Source: Bacteroidota bacterium
GTDB taxonomy: Bacteria > Bacteroidota > Ignavibacteria > Kryptoniales > JAKASW01
Length of the DNA: 64,000 nucleotides
Assembly (NCBI GenBank): GCA_023480735.1
Contig: JAMCXB010000017.1
Coordinates: 23,880 to 87,879 of the forward strand
Reading direction: 5' to 3'
Positions 37,123-46,161 of the stretch are shown here, one piece after another. Within the stretch, counting starts at the first letter, position 1. Every line of letters begins with the position of its first letter. The position numbers and the translations under genes were made by a program. The notes under the pieces are model-generated. The model was not told the DNA's origin, did not search any database, and saw only the letters and a program-made list of their open reading frames with translations.

Positions 37123-37519
37123 ATGGATTCCTGAGCGTGGTTCAAGATATTCTCGTGAAAAGTAAAAATCAAGAAGATGCTTTGGGTACATTCCTCCCAA
37201 TGCAGTTGCCAACGATAGAAATGGCCTCTTGGGTGCAAAATCAACATTTGCGCTCAAGCAAATCATTTAGCAACAATTGGAATAGTCCTATCGACGGTGA
37301 GAGAAGAAAAGATTTGCCCTAAATTGGCGGCGCGTTGAAAGTGCCTATCATCAATCCAGATGATCCTCCGATCGAGCTTATCCGCCGAACCAACAGAAGA
37401 AAAAGCGGACCATCAACTACGCTTAGGGTAAATTCCGCCGCTGAAGGATAGTAGGTGAAGTCACGTATGCAAGAAAAAAGTATCGCGACCTTCATATACA
37501 TTGCTTCACCCGCATGACC
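37123..37519. other. Intergenic stretch without recognised gene
   Basis: About 400 bp upstream of the TPR gene. It presumably includes the TPR promoter, but no clear boxes were found. Short frames on both strands lack ribosome sites. Nothing else is seen until the tRNA-derived repeat at 37520. Confidence 0.4.
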
Positions 37520-37549
37520 AGCTTTAGCGTAGTCAAGCGGAGAGGGTGG
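37520..37549 (-). repeat. 30-bp direct repeat, distal copy (contains tRNA-Ser 3' end)
   Basis: Identical over 30 bp to 37958-37987. The last 11 bases equal the acceptor 3' side of tRNA-Ser(GGA), and the other 19 equal the sequence just downstream of that tRNA. Together the two copies bracket the GIY-YIG nuclease gene, as a duplicated attachment or insertion site would. Confidence 0.85.
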
Positions 37550-37599
37550 TAGACTATGCTCTTTCAGAGCTTCGTCTGCCGGGGGATTCGAACCTTTGC

Positions 37600-37851
37600 T
37601 CAGTCGCCGAGTATTCTCTTGTTGAGAATGGCCTTCCCGGAACCTGTCTTGAAGTACCTTTCCAATTCCCTGGCTTTCTTCTCGCCCCTGACCGCAACGT
37701 AAGCTGACATATCCAGCGGCCTGTAAGCCTTCGTCGACTGCACATACCCGCTGTTGTGCTGCACCATCCTTCGCTCCAAGTCATCCGTCGAGCCTACGTA
37801 CGTAAAGCGTTTTACAGGGCTCCTCAGAAAGTAGACATACCACCAATCCAT
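37600..37851 (-). CDS. Small GIY-YIG nuclease next to tRNA-Ser
   Basis: An 83-residue stand-alone GIY-YIG domain: WWYVYFLRS is the first motif, TYVGSTDDLERRMVQHNSG the YIG motif with its Arg, then KARELERYFKTGSGKA with the catalytic Glu and NKR at the end. A GAGGGGG ribosome site lies 6 nt before the ATG, which supports expression. It sits between two 30-bp repeats, on the same strand as three tRNA-Ser sequences. Homologues of this size are typically annotated as putative endonucleases; whether this one cuts DNA or RNA is unknown. Confidence 0.88.
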   Translation of the reverse strand: MDWWYVYFLRSPVKRFTYVGSTDDLERRMVQHNSGYVQSTKAYRPLDMSAYVAVRGEKKARELERYFKTGSGKAILNKRILGD

Positions 37852-37957
37852 GTGTCCCCCTCGTATCTTCTTATGTATGAAAAGAAGCCTCAGCCCGTCG
37901 TTTGTTCCTTCACGCCCGACTACGTTCTTGCCATACTCAGTTTACCCTGCTTGACGA

Positions 37958-38062
<105 letters not shown>

Positions 38063-38154
38063 AACAAACTGACTTTGAAATGAACAAGCTTTGCACGGTA
38101 CATGTGAGATTCTCCCGTAGGCATCCCTCAAGAAATCTTTTCGGCTGTCTTGAG

Positions 38155-38244
38155 GCAGAACCGACGGTGTCCTGCACACACGCTCTCTTCCGAATGAATG
38201 CCTTCGGTACAGGCGTGCCAATTAAACCACTCTTGCACCTTTTC
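38155..38244 (-). pseudogene. Broken tRNA-Ser with 22-nt insert in the anticodon loop
   Basis: Clearly derived from the neighbouring tRNA-Ser(GGA): the 5' part through the anticodon stem and the variable arm are shared. Exactly 22 extra nt lie at 38188-38209, between the bases that match positions 34 and 35 of the intact gene. The insert can fold (CCGAA/TTCGG, 8-nt loop). The acceptor has two changes and the T-arm and 3' acceptor are lost, replaced by a 7-bp hairpin at 38126-38155. As it stands it cannot make a normal tRNA. Confidence 0.8.
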
Positions 38245-38295
38245 AGAGAATGTCTTGCAAATAACTCAACGCTTTCTCGGCGCCGTAAACCTCGC

Positions 38296-38382
38296 GGAGA
38301 GGGAGAGATTCGAACTCTCGGTCCCGCGATGCGGGACAACGGTTTTCGAGACCGCCCCGTTCGACCGCTCCGGCACCTCTCC
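38296..38382 (-). tRNA. tRNA-Ser (anticodon CGA)
   Basis: An 87-nt class II tRNA. Acceptor GGAGAGG pairs with CCTCTCC, anticodon stem GCGGT/ACCGT encloses CTCGAAA, the variable arm is GTCCCGC/GCGGGAC, and the T-loop is TTCGAAT. It reads UCG codons. First in the tRNA-Ser cluster on the minus strand. Confidence 0.95.
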
Positions 38383-38579
38383 AGAACCTGCCCATTCATA
38401 CTCCGCGCCCGCATGAAGAAGCTACGCTGACGGGTATGCACTCTAGGAGGCAAGCGTGTAAATTTAACACTTTGGACTTAGGTCTACAAGAAAAACCATG
38501 AAAATCTCCTGTAAAGTCCCGCTGCCTCTTCACTTTCTTTGCCTTGAAGATAACGCCTGCTCGGGCTATCTTCACACTT

Positions 38580-39242
38580 ATGAAAGCCGCCGCGGCAATA
38601 TTGTCGAAGGACTTCTACAGCGAATTGCGAACACGCTATGCTTTGAATTCACTCATAATGTTCGTAATCGTTACCCTATCGATAATCCTCTTCTCCACCG
38701 CAGGCGAGACAGTTTCTCCAAGCCTTTCCGCTGGAATCCTCTGGATCATAATCTTTTTTGCTGCGATGAGCGGATTGTCTCGTTCTTTCGTCAGCGAGGA
38801 GGAACGCGGCACGGCAATGACGCTGCAACTGTGGGTGAAGCCTTCCTCCGTCCTCATAGGAAAGCTTGCATTCAACTCCTTACTCATATACGTCCTGAAC
38901 GCGCTGATAATAGTAGCTTACCTCGTGACTATGCCGTCATTCGCGGTGAAGGCTCCCCTGGTCTTCTTTCTGACAATCTTGATCGGAAGTTTCGGGCTTG
39001 CGTCAGCTTCAACGTTTATAGCGGCAATCATTTCCAAGGCTAACTCCAAGGGGACACTGTACCCAGTTCTCTCTTTTCCGATATTACTGCCTCTGCTAAT
39101 CAGTGTGATAGATGCGACCAGATTGTCGGTTGAAGGAGGGTCTTTCGCGGAAGCTCTGGGTGATTTCAAGATAATGTTCTCGTATAGCGTGGTAGTGACT
39201 ACCGTAGCCATTGTATTGTTTGACTTCGTTTGGAGGGATTAG
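38580..39242 (+). CDS. ccmB: Heme exporter protein B (CcmB)
   Basis: Membrane subunit of the CcmABCD ABC complex that releases holo-CcmE in System I cytochrome c maturation. About 220 residues, six predicted helices, with the typical early motif FYSELRTRYALNSLIMF and FVSEEERGTAMTLQL. The frame opens at a TTG at 38544; the ATG at 38580 puts the family's KDFYSELR block near the N-terminus. No strong ribosome site is seen, and ccmA does not precede it. First gene of ccmBCDEF. Confidence 0.92.
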   Translation: MKAAAAILSKDFYSELRTRYALNSLIMFVIVTLSIILFSTAGETVSPSLSAGILWIIIFFAAMSGLSRSFVSEEERGTAMTLQLWVKPSSVLIGKLAFNSLLIYVLNALIIVAYLVTMPSFAVKAPLVFFLTILIGSFGLASASTFIAAIISKANSKGTLYPVLSFPILLPLLISVIDATRLSVEGGSFAEALGDFKIMFSYSVVVTTVAIVLFDFVWRD

Positions 39243-39923
39243 ATGAAAACGTGGATGAAAATAGTGATAGGGATCTGGATCGCAGCTGTCATTGCGATTG
39301 GATTGGCAATGCCGATAGGATATATACCAGGTTTGGGTGCAAAGGCGCGCATAATATACTTCCATGTTCCGATGTCGTGGCTGGCAGTTCTAGCCTTCTT
39401 TATGTCCATGTGGTATGGAATCAACTACCTCCGGAAAAAAGACATGAGGTACGACATAAAGTCTGCCGCTGCCGCTGAGTTAGGTTTCGTTTTTAGCATC
39501 CTAGCAACAATCACCGGGTCAATTTGGGCGAAGTTCAGTTGGGGTAGTTTCTGGAATTGGGATCCGAGAGAGACCTCCATCTTTGTGCTCCTTCTGATAT
39601 ATGGGGCATACTTCGCTCTTCGGAGCGCATTGGAGATAGAAGAAAGGCGCGCTTCCCTTTCTGCAGTGTACTCAGTGGTCGCCTTCGTTACAGTTCCCTT
39701 CTTCGTGTTTATTATGCCAAGGATTATGTTCAGTCTCCACCCGGGGGGCGGCGGTTCTCCCGCACCCATATTGAATTCAAGTGGGAAAATGTATATGGAA
39801 GCCAGCATGCGGTACGTATTCTATGCCTCACTGATTGGATTTACCGGGCTTTACATCTGGCTGTTTCAAATTAGGACGAAAATTGGATTGTTGAACTACA
39901 ATAGTCTTCTGGAGAATGATTAA
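39243..39923 (+). CDS. ccmC: Heme exporter protein C (CcmC)
   Basis: Loads heme onto CcmE. It has 226 residues and six helices. The heme-handling tryptophan-rich loop reads FSWGSFWNWDPRETS, and the first flanking His is in YFHVPMSW and the second in SLHPGGGG. It directly follows ccmB (next base) and abuts ccmD at TAA-ATG. Confidence 0.95.
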   Translation: MKTWMKIVIGIWIAAVIAIGLAMPIGYIPGLGAKARIIYFHVPMSWLAVLAFFMSMWYGINYLRKKDMRYDIKSAAAAELGFVFSILATITGSIWAKFSWGSFWNWDPRETSIFVLLLIYGAYFALRSALEIEERRASLSAVYSVVAFVTVPFFVFIMPRIMFSLHPGGGGSPAPILNSSGKMYMEASMRYVFYASLIGFTGLYIWLFQIRTKIGLLNYNSLLEND

Positions 39924-40085
39924 ATGAGATCTTTGTATACTTTTCTAAACATGAACTCACTTTATGTAGTGTTACTGGTTGTTTTGGTGATTTGGGTGGG
40001 AATCTTTGTCTATTTATTTCGTTTAGATAAGAAGGTCACCAGATTGTATGAAAAGAGTGAACGCGAAAAGGAGAATATCAAATGA
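39924..40085 (+). CDS. ccmD: CcmD-like small membrane protein (53 residues)
   Basis: A short reading frame between ccmC and ccmE. One hydrophobic helix (about residues 13-32, LYVVLLVVLVIWVGIFVYLF) is followed by a basic, charged tail (RLDKKVTRLYEKSEREKENIK), the topology of CcmD, which is required to release heme-loaded CcmE from the complex. It starts directly after the ccmC stop and overlaps ccmE as ATGA. Small size makes homology weak, so position and topology carry the call. Confidence 0.85.
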   Translation: MRSLYTFLNMNSLYVVLLVVLVIWVGIFVYLFRLDKKVTRLYEKSEREKENIK

Positions 40086-40492
40086 AGACTAAATATATAG
40101 TGGCAGGGGTTGTGATCGTAGCATTTGTAGTGTTTGGTGCTATCTCATTTATGCAGAACAACATAGCCTATGTATCCGCGAAAACCGCGGAAAAGACCAA
40201 TCGGACGGTTCAGGTAAAGGGTTCCTGGGTCAGAAACATGCAGAGCTACTATGATCCCAATACAAATACCTTCCACTTCTACATGATGGACGACGACAAG
40301 ACGATTCTTCCTGTTGTACTCGCCGGAGCAAAGCCGAACAACTTCGAAATAGCCAACGATATCGTCGCCAAGGGACGTTTTGAAGACGGTGCTTTCCAGG
40401 CAAGCGAAGTGTTGACTAAGTGCCCGTCCAAATATCAATCCAAGACTGGACCTCAAGCCTCCACTCAATCAGCCTCCAACAGTTTAAATTAG
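40082..40492 (+). CDS. ccmE: Heme chaperone CcmE, CxxxY variant
   Basis: A membrane-anchored OB-fold heme chaperone of 136 residues; residues 7-25 form the anchor. The domain has KGSWVRN and the VVLAGAKPNNF strand. The heme-binding motif, normally HxxxY, reads TKCPSKYQ, i.e. Cys-x3-Tyr. Variants of this kind are known in archaea and some Deltaproteobacteria such as Desulfovibrio, where the Cys binds heme. The start overlaps ccmD (ATGA). Confidence 0.93.
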   Translation: MKTKYIVAGVVIVAFVVFGAISFMQNNIAYVSAKTAEKTNRTVQVKGSWVRNMQSYYDPNTNTFHFYMMDDDKTILPVVLAGAKPNNFEIANDIVAKGRFEDGAFQASEVLTKCPSKYQSKTGPQASTQSASNSLN

Positions 40493-40510
40493 TTAGGGGC
40501 GCACATAATT

Positions 40511-42904
40511 ATGTTAGGCCGTATTCTGATCTACGCGGCGTTCGGCGGAATGCTGACCGCCGCGTTTGCGTATATGTATAGCTTTTTCAGCGGCGATACC
40601 AAGCCCATCAAAATCGCAAGAGCCGCTTACCATGTCGGTGCTGTTTCCGTAATACTCACCGCCGGCTACATGATGAATTTGCTCCTCACCCACCAGTTCC
40701 AGTACACGTATGTGTGGAGCTACAGTTCCTACGAACTCCATCCGCCCCTGCTCATTTCTACATTTTACGTCGGGCAGGAAGGGAGCTTCATGCTGTGGAC
40801 GTTGTACACGTCGATCATCGGGCTCATCCTTATGGTATACTCGAGAAAGCATCACTACGAGTCCTCCATCATGGGTGTTTTCTCAGCCATTGCGACCTTT
40901 CTGGTTCTTATTTTCGTGATAAAGAATCCGTTCGAGCATGTATGGCAGACCTGGCCGAGCACCGTGAAGGCGGGGTTCATGCCTGATAACGGTAGAGGAT
41001 TAAATCCCCTCCTTGAGAATTTCTGGATTGTAATACATCCGCCGATTCTATTCCTGGGATTTGCCTCCACTGCGGTCCCATTCGCGCACGCAATCTCCGG
41101 GCTGCTTAGAAAGGATTACAGAAAGTGGATCAACGTTGCCGTACCATGGACGCTTTTCACCTCCGCGGTTTTAGGATTTGGAATCACGCTTGGTGGATTC
41201 TGGGCATACGAGACACTTGGATGGGGGGGATTTTGGGGCTGGGATCCGGTTGAGAACTCGTCATTCATCCCGTGGCTGCTTGCCGTCGCATCGGTCCACA
41301 CGCTCCTTGTGCAGCGTCGAACTGGTGGCTTCAAGAGGGCAAATCTCATCATGGGGATGCTTCCCTTCCTCCTGGTTCTATACAGCACCTTCCTTACGAG
41401 AAGCGGCGTGTTGGGCGACACTTCGGTGCATAGCTTCGAGACCCCGGGAATGTGGGTTTACGTTTTCCTGGTCGCACTGATCGCCTTCTTTGCAGCGATA
41501 GGGTTCGGACTCTATTTCTTCCGAGTAAGAGACATTCCCAAACAGAAGATAAGTTATACTCTCACGTCAAGAGAGTTCGCTTTGTTTCTTGGAGCCGCTT
41601 CACTCGTGATAGTAGCCGGCTTTACGCTGATCGGCACAAGTGCACCCCTTATCACCGGCATCCTGGAAGGTAAACCCAGTGCAATCAACGCGAGTTACTA
41701 CATAAAAACGAATCTACCACTTGCCATAGTCATGGCGGCAATGATCGGACTCGGACAGCTTTTTTGGTGGAAGAAATCAAATTCACAGACCCTCTTGAAA
41801 ACAATGAGGTTCCCTCTTACTGCAGCAGCCGTTTTAACGGCGATCGTTTCATTTGCCGGGATGCACGATATTTCCATGATACTCTTCTTCCTTGCAAGTT
41901 CATTTGCCCTGTTCGTGAATCTTGAAATTGCCTATAAGATCGCGAAAGGAAAGCCGGCCTTCATGGGCGCGTCACTGGCACACATCGGCATTGCCCTGCT
42001 CTTTATAGGGATAATAGCATCGACCCATTATGACAAACACGTGACACTCTCTCTTTCCCCAAATGAGCCTCAGACTGCCTTTGGGTACAAATTGACTTAC
42101 ACCGGCACCACCCAGCTGGATCATGGACAAACTGCTTACAACGTCATGGTCCAAAGCGGAAGTAGTAGGTTCAACGCCCCTCTGGTAATGTATGCGAGTC
42201 AGTACAACGGCGGAGCGATGATGCGCCATCCGTACATCTTCAGCCTCATAAATTATGATATATTCAGTCACCCGGCGCTCCTCGCCTTCATTGGCAAGAA
42301 CATGCTGACACGCGACCTTTATCTGTCCCCTCAGGGACTCGAGCAGGTTGGAGAGAGCGCGCTTCAAGCGACTCAGTACGGTATTTCCATCCCACTGAAG
42401 CTCAACGAGCCGGTGAAGGTCGGCAGATACACGTATACTTTCACGGGATTTCAGGTGCCGGAGTCGGAGCGCAAAGCTATGATGGATGGCCGCCCATTTC
42501 ATCTCAACTCAATCATCAAGATCACGAACGATGCCGGCAAGATTCAGACTATTATGCCGACAGACGAGATAGAGCCGAACGGCAACACAAAACTGCAGAG
42601 TGTCACGACCAAAGCCGGAGACAAATTTACCGTTCTGGATGTCCATGTAAACGATCAGACCAAAATGGCGGCGATCACAATGGGATATTTGCCCGCGGAC
42701 AATTCTCCGGATATCTCTCTGCTGAAACAGGCTGCAGAGCAGGCACAGGATACAAAGCAGGGCCTGGTAATCGAAGCCACGATAAAGCCGTTCATAAATC
42801 TTGTATGGGGCGGCGTCCTTGTAATGGTAATCGGATTTATCGTTACGTGGAGAAGACGGCGCGCAGAGCTTATGCAAGAACAGGCACAACCGGTCAGTCA
42901 GTAG
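40511..42904 (+). CDS. ccmF: Cytochrome c heme lyase subunit CcmF
   Basis: Integral membrane heme lyase of 797 residues that attaches heme to apocytochrome c. The WWD heme domain appears as WGGFWGWDPVENSSF (about 236-250), with conserved His in VIHPPILFLGF and in the segments flanking the loop. About 14 helices, plus a large periplasmic region (about 510-750). It is longer than the E. coli protein (647). It lies 18 nt after ccmE. No CcmG or CcmH follows; the operon ends at a strong terminator. Confidence 0.95.
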   Translation: MLGRILIYAAFGGMLTAAFAYMYSFFSGDTKPIKIARAAYHVGAVSVILTAGYMMNLLLTHQFQYTYVWSYSSYELHPPLLISTFYVGQEGSFMLWTLYTSIIGLILMVYSRKHHYESSIMGVFSAIATFLVLIFVIKNPFEHVWQTWPSTVKAGFMPDNGRGLNPLLENFWIVIHPPILFLGFASTAVPFAHAISGLLRKDYRKWINVAVPWTLFTSAVLGFGITLGGFWAYETLGWGGFWGWDPVENSSFIPWLLAVASVHTLLVQRRTGGFKRANLIMGMLPFLLVLYSTFLTRSGVLGDTSVHSFETPGMWVYVFLVALIAFFAAIGFGLYFFRVRDIPKQKISYTLTSREFALFLGAASLVIVAGFTLIGTSAPLITGILEGKPSAINASYYIKTNLPLAIVMAAMIGLGQLFWWKKSNSQTLLKTMRFPLTAAAVLTAIVSFAGMHDISMILFFLASSFALFVNLEIAYKIAKGKPAFMGASLAHIGIALLFIGIIASTHYDKHVTLSLSPNEPQTAFGYKLTYTGTTQLDHGQTAYNVMVQSGSSRFNAPLVMYASQYNGGAMMRHPYIFSLINYDIFSHPALLAFIGKNMLTRDLYLSPQGLEQVGESALQATQYGISIPLKLNEPVKVGRYTYTFTGFQVPESERKAMMDGRPFHLNSIIKITNDAGKIQTIMPTDEIEPNGNTKLQSVTTKAGDKFTVLDVHVNDQTKMAAITMGYLPADNSPDISLLKQAAEQAQDTKQGLVIEATIKPFINLVWGGVLVMVIGFIVTWRRRRAELMQEQAQPVSQ

Positions 42905-42915
42905 CACTTTTCTAC

Positions 42916-42945
42916 AAGAAAGCCCCGGCAGTCCGGGGCTTTCTT
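42916..42945. terminator. Strong bidirectional rho-independent terminator
   Basis: AAGAAAGCCCCGG (42916-42928) pairs perfectly with CCGGGGCTTTCTT (42933-42945) around a CAGT loop. On both strands the stem ends in an A/U-rich base, so it can stop the ccm operon (plus) and the VCBS-protease-ccmA-copA-copZ operon (minus), which converge here. Confidence 0.9.
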
Positions 42946-42973
42946 CCAATTCAATTTCGATTTGGAGCTACGG

Positions 42974-43201
42974 TCAGTTCGTCGAGACGAACTTATATCC
43001 GACTTCTTCGATTTTCCTTTTCACCTCATTGATATCGAGTGCATCCTTGTACTGTACCTCGACGCTTTTCTTCTCATGACTCGCCTTTGCATTCTTTACG
43101 CCGGAAACTTCAAGCAGTGCTTTCTCAACCGTCATCTCGCAATGGTGGCATGTCATGCCGTCGACCTGTACAATCTTCTTCTTTGTTCCTAAGGTGAACA
43201 T
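42974..43201 (-). CDS. copZ: Copper chaperone / heavy-metal-associated protein
   Basis: A 75-residue ferredoxin-like HMA domain with the metal site GMTCHHC. The ending EVGYKFVSTN is typical for CopZ-like chaperones. It lies 22 nt after the copA stop and probably hands Cu(I) to the N-terminal domain of CopA or to oxidase assembly. Confidence 0.93.
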   Translation of the reverse strand: MFTLGTKKKIVQVDGMTCHHCEMTVEKALLEVSGVKNAKASHEKKSVEVQYKDALDINEVKRKIEEVGYKFVSTN

Positions 43202-43223
43202 AATGGCCTCTGTAGTTTTTGCG

Positions 43224-45530
43224 TTATAATCTTAGTTTTGTTCTTTTCAGCCGGAGGGAATTGCTCACGACGCTAACGGAGCTGAGAGCCATCGCGACCG
43301 AAGCAAGCATCGGATTCAGCTGAAGTCCTGTGAACGGGTAGAACGCGCCGGCAGCAAGCGGAATCAGGACAATATTATAGAAGAATGCCCAGAAGAGGTT
43401 CTGCTTGATTACTTTGAGGGTCCCTTTCGACAGGCTTATTGACAGCGGCACAAGCTTCAGGTCATTTCTTACCAGCGTTATGTTTGCCGCCTCCACTGCA
43501 ATGTCCGTACCTGTTGCCATGGCGATTCCAAGATCCGCCTGCGTCAATGCCGGCGCATCGTTGATTCCATCACCCACAAAAGCGACAACTTCCCCATATT
43601 CCTGCAACTTTCTTATTACTTCGAACTTGCCGTCAGGCAGAACATTCGCGAAGTATTTGTCGATGCCGACCTGTCCGGCAATGCGCCTGGCGGAATCCTC
43701 GGTATCTCCCGTCAACAGATAGGACTTCAAACCCAGTCTTCGGATTGCCTTTACCGTCTCTCGAGAGCCTTCCCTGATGAAGTCGCTGATAAGGATGGCG
43801 CCCAGTATTTCTTCGTCGCGCGACACGAACAGGACGGTCGCAGCAAGATCTTTTGTCCTCCGGGCGACTTCTTCTTGAAATTGGCCGACGGCAGGTGTAG
43901 AATCGGAGCCCGATACAAAATCGAACTTGCCTACGCGGAGGGTACTCACTCCAGCAGAATCATGTAATGCGACTTCAACACCTTTTCCGGCAAAATTCTT
44001 GAATCCTGAGACACTGCCTGCCTCACCAAAAATATTTCTGTTCCTTGCTTCGTCCACAATTGCCTTTGCAATCGGATGTTCCGAATTGGCCTCCACGAAA
44101 GCTGCAAGTTTCAGCAAATCATTTTCTCGGGCGCCGCCCAGTGGAATCGTTTCTACAACTCTCATTTCACCGGCAGTGAGAGTACCGGTCTTGTCAAAAA
44201 CGACACTCGTTATTTTCCTGGCTTGTTCCAGGGACTCGCTGTTCCGTATGAGTATCCCCAATTCTGCTCCCCGACCCGTGCCAACCATGATAGCCGTAGG
44301 GGTTGCCAGACCGAGCGCACAAGGACAGGCAACGATAAGAACCGCTACAAACGTCATCAACGAATGGATGAGTATCGGAGAGGGTCCAAACAACGCCCAG
44401 GCACCCGCAGAAACCAGTGCAATGATTATTACCGCCGGCACGAAGATAGAAGCAACCTTGTCCGCAAGCCGCTGGACCGGCGGCTTGGAGGTCTGTGCCT
44501 CTTCCACAAGATTTGCGATTCGAGTGACAAAGCTGTCTTTACCGACTTTCTCGGCCTGGACGGTTACGACGCCGTCCAACGAGACGGTTCCGCCGAACAC
44601 CTGTCCCCCGACAGTACGTTCGACTGGGATGCTCTCCCCTGTTAACATAGATTCGTCAACCATCGAGAAACCTTCGACTACCTTACCATCAACCGGAATC
44701 CTTTCACCGGGCCTTACTCTCAATAGACCTCCGTTCTGAACAACGCTCAGCGGGACGTCGACTTCCTTGCCATCAAGCAGAAGGTGCGCAGTCGTCGGCT
44801 GTAGTGCCATCAGTTTTCTGACCGCTTCGGACGATTTCCATTTAGCCTTTGCCTCGAGTATTTTTCCAAGAAGGATCAGTGTTATTATCACGGCGCTTGT
44901 ATCGAAATAAACATCGGTCCCCTTCCCGGCAGAAATAAACAGCTGCGGCCAGAGCGTAGCGACGGCACTGTAGATAAACCCCGACGCAGATCCGACCGCC
45001 ACAAGCGTATTCATGTCGGCAGTGACATGCTTCAACGAATTCCAAAATCCAACAAAGAATCTGTTCCCCACATAAAACAAGATAGGAATCGTAAGAAGCA
45101 TCATTGCAAAATTCACTGTGCTGGTCGGGAGCACGGATACGAATGGAAATACCGATCCCATACTCCCCACCAATACTGGAATTGTGAGTATTACGCCGAC
45201 GAGGAATCTCCGCCAGAGCGATTTGTATTCGCGTTCCCGGGCTTCCGTCTCGGCTTTGAGAATGTCGATCCCATCGGCCGTGTCGATGATTTTGTATCCT
45301 GCTTTTTCAACTGCCTCTTTAAGCGTATCTACAGTCACGGACGCCGGCTGAAACTCGACAGTGGCAGATTCTGTCGCAAGATTTACGACGGCCCGATCTA
45401 CCCCTTCAACTTTTTTCAATGCGTTCTCCACACGCAGAACGCAGCTCGCGCAGGTCATTCCCTGCACGGGCAGAGTCAACTTAATTTTGTTCTTCTTAGT
45501 GTCTTCACTAATCTTTGGGCTATTTTCCAT
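43224..45530 (-). CDS. copA: Copper-translocating P1B-type ATPase
   Basis: Cu(I) exporter or loader of 768 residues. One N-terminal HMA domain (GMTCASC at about 24). Membrane metal site [12 protein letters not shown] (about 402-413), phosphorylation site DKTGTLT (about 441), HPIAKA of the nucleotide domain, and hinge [11 protein letters not shown]-terminal helices carry the YN and MxxSS signature of Cu(I) pumps ([24 protein letters not shown]). It overlaps the upstream ATPase gene by 11 nt. In this cytochrome-rich context it may supply copper to periplasmic CuA assembly as well as detoxify. Confidence 0.96.
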   Translation of the reverse strand: MENSPKISEDTKKNKIKLTLPVQGMTCASCVLRVENALKKVEGVDRAVVNLATESATVEFQPASVTVDTLKEAVEKAGYKIIDTADGIDILKAETEAREREYKSLWRRFLVGVILTIPVLVGSMGSVFPFVSVLPTSTVNFAMMLLTIPILFYVGNRFFVGFWNSLKHVTADMNTLVAVGSASGFIYSAVATLWPQLFISAGKGTDVYFDTSAVIITLILLGKILEAKAKWKSSEAVRKLMALQPTTAHLLLDGKEVDVPLSVVQNGGLLRVRPGERIPVDGKVVEGFSMVDESMLTGESIPVERTVGGQVFGGTVSLDGVVTVQAEKVGKDSFVTRIANLVEEAQTSKPPVQRLADKVASIFVPAVIIIALVSAGAWALFGPSPILIHSLMTFVAVLIVACPCALGLATPTAIMVGTGRGAELGILIRNSESLEQARKITSVVFDKTGTLTAGEMRVVETIPLGGARENDLLKLAAFVEANSEHPIAKAIVDEARNRNIFGEAGSVSGFKNFAGKGVEVALHDSAGVSTLRVGKFDFVSGSDSTPAVGQFQEEVARRTKDLAATVLFVSRDEEILGAILISDFIREGSRETVKAIRRLGLKSYLLTGDTEDSARRIAGQVGIDKYFANVLPDGKFEVIRKLQEYGEVVAFVGDGINDAPALTQADLGIAMATGTDIAVEAANITLVRNDLKLVPLSISLSKGTLKVIKQNLFWAFFYNIVLIPLAAGAFYPFTGLQLNPMLASVAMALSSVSVVSNSLRLKRTKLRL

Positions 45531-46161
45531 TCTCGGAACCTAAGTCCTTCTTCAGCACGACCTTGACATCGCCGAGGGCAGCCTCCTGACTGTCATTCGT
45601 TGCCAGGACTACTATCCTGTCCCTTCTGTATCTCTCGATTACCGAGAGGACCATATCTACTCCCGCCTGATCAAGATTCGCCGTCGGCTCGTCCAAGACG
45701 AGGACTTCCGGATCGTGAATTAAGGCGGCCGCATATTTCAACCGCTGTTTCATACCGGAAGAAAATCCTTTTAGTGCATCGTCCTTCCTATTAAACAAAC
45801 CTACGAGCTTAAGTGTTTCCAATATTTTCTTCTCATCGGTTCTCGGAAACCTTCGCGCCCGCAATTCAATTTGCAGGTTCTCAAACGCGGTAAACTCCCC
45901 GTATAGTTCAAGATAGGGAGACACAAACCCCACATGCCGGTGCACTTCATCCCTTTCGATCCTTCCTACTCCGTTGGAGAGAATGATCTCTCCTGACGTC
46001 GGTGTCAGAATTCCGCAGATCATCTTGGAGGCGGTAGATTTACCGGAGCCATTCGGACCTGTAATGGAGAGAACTTCGCCCGATTTCACTTCAAATGATA
46101 TGTCTTTGAATACAACACGCCGATTAAAGACTTTCTTAAGCTGCTTGGCAGTCAGAATCAT
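45520..46161 (-). CDS. ccmA: CcmA-like ABC transporter ATPase
   Basis: A 213-residue ABC ATPase: Walker [10 protein letters not shown], signature FSSGMKQR (variant of LSGGQ), Walker [13 protein letters not shown], and switch His replaced by Asn in VLATNDS. The closest fit is the CcmA subunit of the heme-exporter complex, which would partner CcmB about 7 kb away. The frame reads back to 46272, but the ATG at 46161 overlaps the protease stop as TGATG and has GAGGA before it. Other ABC-2 ATPases cannot be excluded. Confidence 0.82.
   Translation of the reverse strand: MILTAKQLKKVFNRRVVFKDISFEVKSGEVLSITGPNGSGKSTASKMICGILTPTSGEIILSNGVGRIERDEVHRHVGFVSPYLELYGEFTAFENLQIELRARRFPRTDEKKILETLKLVGLFNRKDDALKGFSSGMKQRLKYAAALIHDPEVLVLDEPTANLDQAGVDMVLSVIERYRRDRIVVLATNDSQEAALGDVKVVLKKDLGSENGK

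Noticed and set aside
37554..37784. Alternative minus-strand frame across the GIY-YIG gene
   Set aside because: The frame from 37851 has the GIY-YIG motifs and a good ribosome site; the other is a shifted reading that runs into tRNA-like sequence.
38498..39043. 181-codon plus-strand frame over ccmB
   Set aside because: It is an out-of-frame shadow of ccmB, whose membrane pattern and family motifs are clear.
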